This document shows positions 47,494 through 58,260 of a stretch of 64,000 bases of DNA, in pieces. Position 1 is the first letter of the stretch. Each line of letters opens with the position of its first letter. The notes under the pieces were generated by a model. The model worked only from the letters and a program-made list of their open reading frames with translations, was not told the DNA's origin and searched no databases. The translations under genes and the position numbers were made by a program. The stretch is from Halichondria panicea (lineage: Eukaryota > Porifera > Demospongiae > Suberitida > Halichondriidae). Location: the NCBI RefSeq assembly GCF_963675165.1, contig NC_087377.1, positions 8,697,122 through 8,761,121 on the forward strand, in the 5' to 3' direction.

Positions 47494-48094
47494 TTGTATG
47501 AGTAAACATTTTCACCACAAAAGACACACTTTCCTGAAATAACAAAACATTTACTGAGAGTCAAAATAGATTCTCCCAGTATAAAGACATCTATATTATT
47601 GAATGACCACATCATTTAAGTGATGGAGCTTTTTGTTGGCAAGATCGCCTAACCACAAGATGAGTACCGTTAAACACCTAAATTTGACCTATCATTTAGT
47701 TTGCTGCTAGCCTTATACATTTCCTTAAGTGCTGAACACATTCTCCTGGTACTTCACTTCATAGACTAACAGGAAAGCAAAGCGAAATGTTCCAACCATA
47801 AACCCAACCAAAGATCGCCTAACCACAAACTTGTCACCTAGTAAGTTACAGACAAAAATGAGCTCCAAAAGGCTATCCACTAATAATGCAGGCTCAATAT
47901 ACATGCTCTATGATAGACTTACCTCCCACCTACGAGTACAGCAGACCTTCTCCTCAACTGAAGCCACAAGTGCGCAGCTGTGCAAGAAAAACAACACTAA
48001 AAGTGTCCATTTCTGCAGCTGGTTGCCGTTGCAGTGAGTGAACACGAATATTCCGTAATCTACCCGTATACTACCTACGTTTCACATCCACGGA

Positions 48095-48732
48095 GTGTAC
48101 AGTATCTATGGTACCAGTTTCATCAACAAAAATGAGCATTTCAGGACTGTATACAGACATATCTGTAATATACTGTTGCCTTAAGCACTCATTTCGTTGT
48201 AAGGCACATGTTTGTAGTCTTTGGTGTGTAAATCCATTGGCATGTAAGAATCTACATATATACCTGAAATACTCATATCTAAATACAACTGTGAATCTAG
48301 CTCACTTTGAATTTCACGTAAAAGAATGCCTGGTCTGTCCAATACAAGCTGAAAAATTAGTTGTTCAATAGGTGCAGTGATTTTTTGATGAGCCTTCTCT
48401 TTAGGATAGGGTTTCTTGCTAACTTCTCCAGTTGCATGAAACAGATCTAGCGTTCTGGACACTGTAGACTTATCCACACAGAGATTCTTAGCAATTTGAG
48501 ATATAGAAATCTGAAGTGCCTCCTTTTGCCATACCATCCTCCAACGAATGTCCTCAGAATAGGCGCTGCTTCTCTTCTTTTCCGAGGAAGTCATGTTCAA
48601 TGCTCAATAAAGTCTGAGATCAACGTATAAATTTGAAACTTGGCGCTGAAACAGTTAAGAAGAGACTCCGCCTACATCGTGACATCAACTTCCGCTCTGG
48701 CTTCTTGTTTGCAAGAACACTTCAAATCCCTG
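48095..48732 (-). pseudogene. Tc1/mariner-type transposase relic with one terminal repeat
   Basis: Starts at 48600 with MNMTSSEKKRSSAYSEDIRW. The N-terminal helix-turn-helix is clear (SISQIAKNLCVDKSTVSRTL). ITAPIEQLIFQLVLDRPGIL and REIQSELD follow. After a frameshift near 48258 the protein resumes as FLHANGFTHQRLQTCALQRN and reaches LIFVDETG, the first catalytic Asp of the DDE/D triad. The rest is lost. Upstream the terminus ..CAAATCCCTG ends at 48732, matching the MITE at 41132-41718. Inactive. Confidence 0.8.
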
Positions 48733-48852
48733 ACTACGGATGACGCGTTCCAGCCTCCTACCATGTAGATGGGCGTGCCCATCTGTTACACGTTCATAAA
48801 AATTCTTGTGGATCCATGTGATTTTCCAAACCAGGCCTAAAATGAGATCAAG

Positions 48853-51800
48853 ATGAACTTCTTGCTGCATATGCTCTGTGCAGTTGTATCTTTTAAACAA
48901 CGTGAGTGCTGCTCTTTTTGCTGTATGGTAGATTTACATGAATAGTTATGCACCTATCAATGCAAAGCCCCACTACCATAGATAGTATGCCACTACCCCC
49001 CTCCGGTGAAGAGGGGACTTTGTGGGAGCTTTGTTAGTAAAACCTAGTACCTAGCCCTGGGGGTGGGAACTTTGTAAAGTCAGTATATCATAGCTGTTTG
49101 TCTGTATTGCAATTATTATTGTGTTCAACTGTCATGCCCCGGGTATTTTCCAGGGGTTTGTCAAATAAAATTGCCCAGGGGGAGAGTCCTTTGCACCTCA
49201 TAATTGACAAAGCTCCCCCTTGTCCCGGGAGGGGGGTAGTGGGGCTTTGCATTGATAGGTGCATTATAGATCTACGTAGTCTACTAAGTCTTAGACTAAG
49301 AACTGATTTCCACTCCGCTGGTCATTCAGATGCTGTTGCAATTGGTAGCTTGACGTCAACTCCTGAGTCCACCAATGGAATAGTCACAGCTTGTCTAGGA
49401 GATCCCATCTCCATCACTTGTACTCATAACATCACTATTGGTGGTATTACTGAGTGGAGGCTTCCTGGTGTATCAGCTCAATGTCTTGTCGTTCATGGAT
49501 CACCAACTCTTCCCATTTGTGCTCCCTTCACGGTCACCATGGTCAGTGGTGGTTCAACACTGAGCTCAACTGTCGAGATAACTGCCACTGAAGGACTGAG
49601 TGGTGAAGTGGAGTGCTTGTCTGGCCAAAATGCTGCATTAGTGTCTGTACTTGCCAGTATAAACATCAGTGTTGCAGGTTAGATGGCTTCTTAATGTTTT
49701 ATTTTTTAATATTTTTCTTTATATACAGCCATTCCCACTCCCAGCATCACCATGGTGGAGCAAACATCTCAGTCCATGGCAAGTGTGAGCCTGTCAGTGG
49801 ACAACACTCAGTGTGCTGCTATCTATGTGGTCAATGCCACTCAAGATGGTGGCGGTGGGTCAGTGAGTGGTGGGTCAAGCTCTACATCACCTGTGACAGT
49901 CGATGGTTTGGATGTGTGTGGCTATAGTTACAGCTTTGTGGGGTTCGTAATCACGCCTAGTGGAGTGTCGGGAGATACGAGTGCACCTTACAGCTTCACT
50001 GCTGACCTCTCAGGTATGTAACCTCATAGCCCACACTAGCCTCCTTCGCTGGCCTCCCCTGAAGAGAAGGCCTGCTACTGACAAATTTATTGGCTATTTT
50101 TTTCCTATAAAAAGTCATACACACAGCTATATACTATAGCTAGCTAGCTAGAGAGAGACAGAGCTGTATGTTTGTTGTACAGCTATTTTCTTCTGATAGA
50201 GTCAGTAGCAGTAGTATAATTATATATATAGTAGTAGTAGTATAGATGGGCGTGGCCTGTCCATACGGCTAGTGTCAGCGTTCAGACAATTAATTGTTAT
50301 CCACACTGTTGTATAGGCTGTGAGTCTTTTGTTAGCATACGCTACGGGTATAGCTATCAGAATGCGATCAGGCTATAAACCTTCAATCGAACTTTCTATC
50401 TACTTCCTTCAATTTATTTCCGTTCGTTGTGCATGTTGTGGCCATCATTGTTTTATAAGCATACAGGTTGTTATCCTGTGTTAGCCGGTATCTGGGTAAT
50501 GATAGCGTACGCGCAAGCAGTTGATACCTGGCCCACTCTCCGAGGAAGCGGCCTGGAAACGAAGCTAATCCCACACACACCTTCTTCATTCTATTTTCTG
50601 CAGGAGTCAATGATATTATTTCTAATGTGCATACCAACTCGGAGAGGACAGTTTTGCAATGGGATCAACTGACTAACATTGACTATCCTGATTGCATCAC
50701 AAGCTACTCCATTGGTTGGAATGGAATAACTTATAACACCATTGATACTGCCACCTTCGTGACTAGAGAACTACTGAGAGCCTCAGGGTTTCCTTTCTGT
50801 ACCACTACATCCGTCACCGTGACACCAGTAACTTCAATGGAACTGTTAGCTGGGAGAAACTCTACTGCAGATGTCAGCTTAATCTCACCAGGTATAAAAC
50901 TATATCTAGTAAGATTGTGTACATAAACTTTAGTACACCACAGATTTCATCACCCCAACTATCTCTGGTGTGTACAATGTGAAGGTGACCAACAGAACAG
51001 TATTCACTGGAATGGTGCAAGTACGTTTAATTTATGTTTCATTTTTTATAGCCTTTCCTTTTGTACCTCAGGGAATATCTCAGATTGTTAACCCCAGTCG
51101 TATGATTGGGTACAATCGGGTCGGCATAGCTTGTACACCTAACATAGTGTTTACTGGTGAGTCATTTGAAGTCACTCTTCCTGATGATGCTGACTCTGAA
51201 GAAACTTTTACGATGTGTGTGCAACTAATCTTTGGGAACTGTATGGAACTGAAATCTATCGATTTCACTAGTAAGTCAAACATTTTTAATGTCATCTTGT
51301 ATCTCCCACCTATGCAGTACCTGGTCGAACCATCACTGCACAGAATGGAAGAATGGTGTTGGGTACTACTAACTTCACTGTTACTGTGAATCTACCAATC
51401 ACTGAGTATCAACCGGACCAGCTACAAATTGTCATCTCTCTAACCCCCAATGACACTGCACCAGTTGTAACTGACTTCCCAACTAGCTACCAGTACACTG
51501 TGATGTTCTCAGGTCTCATGACTGGCAGAAGTTACATTTACACAGTTCGGGTTGTGCGTCGCAGTGACATGACTACAGATGTAGTGGAACCTTTTGAGGG
51601 ATCGTTCACAATTGTAGTTCTCTGTAAGTTAATTGCTGTGTACAGAATTTGTCATAGCAAACAAGGGAGCTCCCAATGAGTATATAATTTATGCAATTGA
51701 ACATTAATTTTGTCTGTAGCTACAGTACAACTTAGCGTATAGCAAGTCCTTGTACCATTTAGTAACCCTATAATTATGTTCTTTGAAGGAATGATATTTT

Positions 51801-52645
51801 TTTTCTTGTAGTCCCACCTGTAACAATCGCTAGCAGTACTGGACAGCCAACATCAGCTTACACGATCACTCTAACCCTACCCGAGATCAATTATCCTCAC
51901 AGTGAACTCATCATAATCTCTACCCTCACTCCAACTGATTCTGTACCAATTACCGATGACTTCCCGTTTTCCTCACAATACTCCGTCACCTTCAATAGAC
52001 TAAGTGATGGTGTGGTATACTCCTATTCCATCAGGGTTGTGCTGCGGACTAACACCAGCCTGGATGTGTCCATTCCAGTGACAGGCTCATTCACATTGAG
52101 TAAGCATCGAGTTACTGGGTTTGATTATGAATGCATTTGTACATATGGCATATTTGTTTGTTTTTTCTTCTTTCAACAACTTTGAGCAGATGTTTACATG
52201 TCAAATAATAGTTCAATTTGAACTTTAATATTCGTTAGGGGGCACTTCCAAACCACTTTTGCATTTTTGGAAGTGCCGCCTTACTGATGCAAAATTCACT
52301 ACAGTCCTGACGAAATACGTGTACACTTAACGCATGACCGATTTTCAGCAGGCATCAATGTCATATTGTATACTCGTTTATAACTTCTTTACAGTGACAT
52401 CTTTCTCAACTGGAGCTGCTGTTGCCCTCACATTTGTCCTGACGTTCCTGTTGACCCTGGTTATTGGAATCTCCATTGGTGTCTTCATTGTACTGACAGT
52501 GAACAAGTATAGGAGGTCTGAGAAGGTAACTCTACAAACTGACACTGAAATGATACCACCACCTGTGATATATGAAGAGCCTGAGGCCATTAAACCAGAT
52601 CCCCTCACTCAGGGGAATGCTGCGTATGGAGAAATAGTTTACTGA
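48853..52645 (+). CDS. Receptor D: intact Ig/FN3-like receptor, paralogue of C
   Basis: Exons: join(48853-48901, 49330-49677, 49729-50013, 50604-50891, 50944-51020, 51072-51270, 51318-51623, 51812-52099, 52395-52645). 2091 nt, 696 aa, all GT-AG, frame unbroken. The start was chosen because MNFLLHMLCAVVSFKQ gives a signal peptide and the exon ends in phase 1, matching the Ig exon. The Ig-like domain is aa 17-132. Five FN3-like modules follow, one more than receptor C: the 51812-52099 module is extra. Transmembrane helix: ALTFVLTFLLTLVIGISIGV. The 49-aa tail has VIYEEPE and NAAYGEIVY, near-ITIM. The Ig and first FN3 exons are almost identical to those of receptor C, so duplication or conversion is recent; the fourth module lacks 13 residues. 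Opposite strand to C and E. Confidence 0.88.
48949..49263. mobile_element. 315-bp MITE in receptor D intron 1
   Basis: Arms TGCACCTATCAATGCAAAGC and GCTTTGCATTGATAGGTGCA are perfect mirrors and continue through CCCCACTA. Inner GGGGGTAGTGG / CCACTACCCCC and CTTTGTGGGAGCTTTGT / ACAAAGCTCCCCCTTGT pairs. Confidence 0.8.
50037..50567. mobile_element. 531-bp MULE-like MITE in receptor D intron
   Basis: Ends TAGCCTCC.. and ..GAAGCTA. Flanking 9-mers AGCCCACAC and ATCCCACAC match at 8 of 9. Shares internal sequence with 41815-41950 in reverse orientation. It accounts for nearly all of the intron: removing it and one target copy leaves about 50 nt, like the neighbouring introns (50-52 nt). Confidence 0.7.
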
Positions 52646-53610
52646 ACTTCACTTTTCACAAATTACATGATGCACAATAATTTAAGTACATGTATAGATT
52701 TACCTTCATATTAAACACTATACATAATTATTAGCAAATGAATTCATGTATAGATCTATAGTATACACCCACAATCATGTAAAAGCGATGTAATGTCATT
52801 TTGTGCGTACAATCAAATGCAGTCAAGTTCATAGTTAGTGTAATTGACAGAAAAGAAGTACCTATATGCACATAATTATAGGGATGAATATAGGCACAAT
52901 CAACATTGAAGGTCCATTAAAAGGTTTGTTCATGTATAGGGCCGTTAGGCATTGCAATAAGATTCTAGACGATAGTCAATAGAGTGCGGCATGGCGATAT
53001 ACATGATTGCATGACACAATAAAAATAGCCCTCCAGACCGAACCAAAGAGGGTATTAAGAGCTGAGCTGACATAAACTTTTCAATAAGACACACAAAGTA
53101 GAGCGCTTGTATACTTATTGATTAATAATGATATGATTAATTATGATAGTGATATAGTGTCAGATTACAAAAAGTACCCCCTGTGAACGCAAATATCATT
53201 ATCATGTTACACTGGTTGGAGTTTTCTTAGGACATAACGTACACATGCAGCAGCTAGGTCCGCTCTTCACAGCGTGTATGTTATCATATTATGGCTATTC
53301 CAGCTCGTACGGCCACCTCGATTTTATACCTTGCAGCCATTTGGTTTGGCACGGATTGCTAGCTATATAGCTGTACAAAACTCGCCCTGAAATGCAGCCA
53401 CTCGCTATTCCCTATACTGGCCAGTACTATACTGGCTGCCCAAACTACTTTGAATGAACCTCCCACCAGAGGACAAATTAAAGCTCTGCTCCCAAACTGT
53501 CTTTATTCGGAGGTTCCACTGTATCGAGGTGACTGTTATTAATTCAGAGAGCTGGATTGATCAGTGAGAGTCTACTGCATGTAAGGTATTACAATAATTA
53601 TACATAATAG
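52646..53610. other. Gene-free stretch 3' of receptor D
   Basis: Should include the receptor D 3' UTR (AATAAA-type signals are plausible but not pinned down). A lone Tc/pogo-like terminus GGAGGTTCCACTGTATCGA lies at 53511. No exon recognised. Confidence 0.4.
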
Positions 53611-53726
53611 TTAGATACTGTTTAGGAGGTATCTATGGGAATTATAAGCCCAAAGGCCAGCGAGGGTACTACGAGTGCCTGCAGGCTAATTATAATTCCC
53701 ATAGATACCGACTAAATAGTATCTAA
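53611..53726. repeat. Hairpin terminus (116 bp) of a tyrosine-recombinase element
   Basis: TTAGATACTGTTTAGGAGGT.. is mirrored by ..ATAGTATCTAA, with inner GGGAATTATAA/TTATAATTCCC and a loop containing GGGTACTACGAGTGCC. Lies 44 bp upstream of an ATG (53770) that opens the recombinase relic. Confidence 0.7.
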
Positions 53727-53769
53727 CAAGTTTAGTTGCTAGGTTCATTTCAAAAACTAACCGAAAGAA

Positions 53770-55530
53770 TGGACGCGGACGAAGACCTAGGCCTAGACAA
53801 GCTCTTTTCTATGGAACGCCGTTTGCGACAAAATTCAGGCAGAATCTGATAGGCGTGTGCATCCAATATAAAATCGATTTTTGAAGATCGATTTTTAATA
53901 ATCGATTTTTTACAGTTGATTTTCGATTTACACGTGAACGATCTTTGACAATCGATCTGATAATCGATTTTTGAAATTCGATTTTTGATAATCAATTATT
54001 GAAATTCGATTTTTGATAATCGATTTTTAATAATCGATTTTTGAAATTCGATTTTTGATAATCGATTTTTAAAAATCGATTACAAAAATCGCAATTGATT
54101 GATATACTAGCCTCGAATCCAGGCCGATTAAAATGGATTCAAGGCTACAGTTAGGCCGCCCTTGAAACTCAGAACATGCACAAACTTTTTCTCCGCGGCC
54201 TGGAATCAAAGCTTGGCTTGGTTAGCTATCTCACATGATAGACTATAACGCAAAAGCGAAACATTATTGTTTTTTGGAACCATTAAAAAGGAGGGCCATA
54301 AGTCACAGTAAAAATCATTAATTTTAGAACTGCTCAGTTGGTGCTATCTTATTTAGTTTCTTCATGCACCCATTTTTGTATGCTTTCTCGCCAGCACTGT
54401 TTTATTTGGCCATCTTGTGTGTGCTTAGAGAAAGAGCTGAGAAAGAGTTTGGTGATTCCAGATAGAATAGAAGTCATGAATAGTGGCTTCTTCAATGGAT
54501 AGTATCACGTGATACAGCTTTAGACAGGGGCCCCCCCAGCCCACCTTCAGAGCAGTTCTAAAATCGATTATCAAAAATCGAATTTCAATAATGATTATCA
54601 AAAATCGATTATCAAAAATCGAATTTCAATAATCGATTATCAAAAATCGATTATCAAAAATCGAATTTCAATAATCGATTATCAAAAATCGAATTTCAAA
54701 AATCGATTATCAGATCGATTCAAAGATTGTTCAGGTGTAAATCGAAAATCAACTGTAAAAAATCGATTATTAAAAATCGATCTTCAAAAATCGATTTTAT
54801 ATTGGATGCACACGCCTATCACATTCTGCCTGAATTTTGTCGCAAACGGCGTTCCATACTTTTCTGAAGAAGTACTCGGCATAATAATGACCGAGCCCAT
54901 AGACCCCGCCCTCTAAATGTGGAGGCGGAGCTGGCTACTCTTTCTACAGAACAAAGAAAGGAGGAGGAGCTGGACAAGCCAACAGAACCTGCACAATCTT
55001 CTCTACCTAACTCAAAGCGAATGAAGCAAAGTGTCTGCAGGCCTCTTATCACGGCAGGTGCAGTGTACAGTTTGGATAGTGATATCTGCATAAGGTGAAT
55101 AATTAGAATGGAAATCCCGGGATTGACCTGTTCAAGGATGCTTGTTTTGCTGACTTTCGAGTGTGCCTAGACTCCGAAATGAAGCGCTTGCAAAGAGCTG
55201 GACTAGGGTCACAAAAGAAGGCTGAACCTCTAATACATACTCCGTGCAACTGCTGCTACTAGACTCTACAACGCTGGAGTGGACGAACAAATGATAATGG
55301 AAACAACTGGACACCGAAGCTTGGAAGGAGTTCGCAGCTACAAGAGAACTTCTGAGTGTCAAAAGAAGTCAGTTTCAGACATCCTCAACGTAAAGCCAAT
55401 TAACATACTGGCACACACTGATCACTCACAGATGGCAGTGCAACAAAACTCACAAACCAACTGCTGTCAATTTATGCCTCCAAACTTTAACTTTAGTGCC
55501 TGCAACGTTATACCATCAATCTCTCTATAA
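53770..55530 (+). pseudogene. Tyrosine recombinase (Crypton/DUF3504-like) relic
   Basis: The ATG at 53770 opens MDADEDLGLDKLFS, interrupted by the element 53810-54858. Across the insertion the frame resumes as EEVLGIIMTEPIDPAL. Later fragments are KPTEPAQSSLPNSKRMKQSV, LFKDACFADFRVCLDSEMKR and, after frame breaks, the diagnostic C-terminus with TGHRSLEGVRSYKRTSE. The HR and Tyr of that block are the expected YR catalytic residues. The middle of the recombinase domain, including the first catalytic Arg region, is missing or scrambled. Non-functional. The family resembles the Crypton-derived YR domain found in animal transposons and domesticated proteins. Confidence 0.65.
53810..54858. mobile_element. 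1049-bp foldback element with ATCGATTTTT arrays
   Basis: Ends TATGGAACGCCGTTTGCG and CGCAAACGGCGTTCCATA. CTTTTC directly flanks both sides (53804-53809, 54859-54864), a 6-bp target duplication. Both arms contain arrays of GATTATCAAAAATCGA-type units (53868-54090 and 54553-54800). Internal TAGCCTCGAATCCAGGCCG pieces lie at 54109-54215. Confidence 0.75.
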
Positions 55531-56270
55531 TATGCCTACATCCAACAACCAACGTATTAACAGCGACTGAACATTATAATTTTTTGTCATTACCAAAACA
55601 AAACAGTTACTTCTCATTGTTTTTTATAACAATAATTATACAAAAAACATGTTTGAAAAACACAAAAATTAATAATGAATGGTTGTTGTGAACATGAAAA
55701 TTACAGGTTTATATGAGAATTTACAGGTTAATATGGGAAATATAAACCCTGTACTGACCAATCAGATTGCTGGATTCTGGGATACTAGTAACTAAAGATA
55801 TGGTATAGCCACAGATATTTATTATGTGGCCAGTATAGCGTCTGTTATTGACGAAAACACATAACTATAAAAGCATGCATGTTTCATGTTATTCATACAT
55901 TTGCTAAGCGAACTTGAATGTTAGCTTTCAGTATATAACATCAGCATGACATACTTAATATACGATCTTAGCTTTCAATGGCAAATATTCAAGGAAAGCC
56001 AGCTATAGTATTGCACAGCCTGTCCTGCTATTTAATGGTAGAATGCATGGGGCTACAATTCAGTTCAATAACACTATGTGTACACCTAAGGAAATTGCTA
56101 TAATTTATAAGCGAAGGCACATGCATCATTGACATAGTATATATAGCTACGCCTGAAACGCCAAATTAAAAAACTATCACCAGATTTATCGATGAGTCAT
56201 CATAACTACAAAATTATCTCACAAACATTAATGTTAACTGGTATCTTGATCAATTACTTGTGTCTACATG
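55531..56270. other. Gene-free stretch
   Basis: No ORF of note. CCAATCAGATTGCTGG at 55759 is similar to the CAATCTGATTGG motif at 39749 near the helicase fragment and may mark the far end of the recombinase element. Confidence 0.35.
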
Positions 56271-56471
56271 CAGTGGAATCCCTCCTATAACGGCCACTCT
56301 GAAAGGCCAACTGTGATATAATGGCCACTCAGGCCACCCAGATCCAAAATGAACAGTTTGTGTATAATATAATTATAAAGCAACCCTTCAACAAAGGTCA
56401 CCTCTGAGTATAGTAATGGCCATCAACATTGTTCCCCAAAAGTGTCCATTATAGAGTTAGGGGTTCCACTG
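56271..56471. mobile_element. 201-bp Tc/pogo-like MITE
   Basis: Starts CAGTGGAATCCCTCCTATAA and ends ..TTAGGGGTTCCACTG. Inner ACGGCCACT / AGTGTCCATTAT pair. Non-autonomous. Confidence 0.65.
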
Positions 56472-56604
56472 TATCTAGTTGTAATTATATATTATGTGTG
56501 TACCTATAAAAAAATTATGTGTCTAAGTGGCCAGTTCAAAGGCCATGCGCATGGGATGCAAAATTAAATGAATAGCCACTTCGTTCATGATTTATTTGCA
56601 TGCA

Positions 56605-57992
56605 TATGTGACAGGGCCAATGAAAACAGACCTTAACGCGGGCATTTTCGAATCAGTTTTTATTGTTGAATCAGATAGGGCGTCCTTTAAGCTTCAAAAT
56701 GATACCAAGATCGACCTCCTAGCTACTTTCTTTCCGGAGATATGTTCGAGGGAACGCTACAAAGGTATTGCAACGCCCTCTTGAGTAAATGACGCTCAAA
56801 CGTCATGATAATTGAAGTTCAATTATTGGCTTCCGGGCACTTCCGTATACTCATAAAGCTTAGTAAAATATGTTCTGGATAAGACAAGTTAGTTAGATGA
56901 AGGCTAGGCGTTCTAGGACTCTCTAGCTAGCTAGTATAGCTATGTAGCTGGATTGCTTGGCACCTAGGAAGGATCTTCAAAGAAATAAAGAGACAAAGAC
57001 TCCCGTCGCTCAAATGGTAAGCTCTCATGTCTTGTTATAAGCTTGTACTTATTATCTGTGTAATGTATCAGTCTTATAAAAGATCCCTCACTTGTATGGA
57101 GCCTACAGAAAGTGTCTCTGTCCTTCATACAGCTTAAAGGAAGCCTAAGTGATCTATTATAGGTAGTCTTTCACTTAGTATTCATCCGTATCGATCTAAG
57201 GCTTGATCCAACTTATTAGTAGCCTTATAAGAAGCTTTCCTCCTTTAATTTAGTACTGGTATCACTGCCATTGTGCTTAGTAGTAACAGGCTTGATGGGA
57301 TGGGTGATCACATCATGGAGGGCCCAGGAAACTGCGTGGAATTGTCGTATAACATTTATATTGATGGTTCCCTCAGGTGGTGGTAAGTGTCGGAGGCCTG
57401 AGAAACGCTTGTCTATTGGCTAGAATGTAAGTGACATTGATATTGTGTCTATCTTAACTTACTACTTATCTGTAGGTTGTTATGGAATGTTTATGAGGAC
57501 AAGTGGCACGGGATACGTACATCTAAAGAAACAAGAGTGGATCTACGCCAAGCTAGCTAGCTAGATAGCTGCTCTTTCTAATCTATTTCTGTTGCTAAAT
57601 TATGTTTGTTAAGAAGTGGAGCTATAATATACCTGGCTCCTCTTGATGATTGTAAGTACTGGGCTGATGAAATAGTCCTGTACAAGTTGTCATCTTTTAT
57701 TTGTTAAAAATAATTAACAATAATAGGGAAATTCCCAGGGAATTTCCCCTCACGTAGACAGTAAATTTCATTGTAAAAAATGAACGTTCGGTGAGTTTCT
57801 TCAACGTCCGCGCTTGACCTGTTTAAAGCTTTGTAGAGACCCACATTTTTACAGGTAGGTAGAGGAAGGGTTGAAGTTAGCACCTGTGAAAAAAAAATTT
57901 TTTGCCCATGTTTTTCATTTCTACTAAATTGGCCTATAGCTTAATTTAATTATTGCCGCGTTAAGGTCTGTTTTCATTGGCCCTGTCACATA
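56605..57992. mobile_element. 1388-bp element with 36-bp terminal inverted repeats
   Basis: TATGTGACAGGGCCAATGAA.. to ..CCTTAACGCG at 56605-56640 is matched exactly in reverse at 57957-57992. No target duplication is obvious. The 65-aa ORF near the left end (56587-56784) overlaps the TIR and is unrecognised. The interior has no transposase. Confidence 0.7.
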
Positions 57993-58260
57993 TTAATAGT
58001 GTTTTTATAATAATTATTATGCTGAACATTATACAGTATAATTATATAGTTTGACTATAATAATTTATTATGATCGGTATACATAATTATTACTAAATCA
58101 CAGTGGATTAATAGTGACAATTATTACTTGCATGAGCTCTTCATTCCAGCACCAAACTTTAAGTGAGAATGCATGAATTGTACAGACTGCTAAAAACGTG
58201 TGATAAAAATCATCTGAAGTACATAAATGGACAATAATGGACAAGACTGACTGTTTTAAA

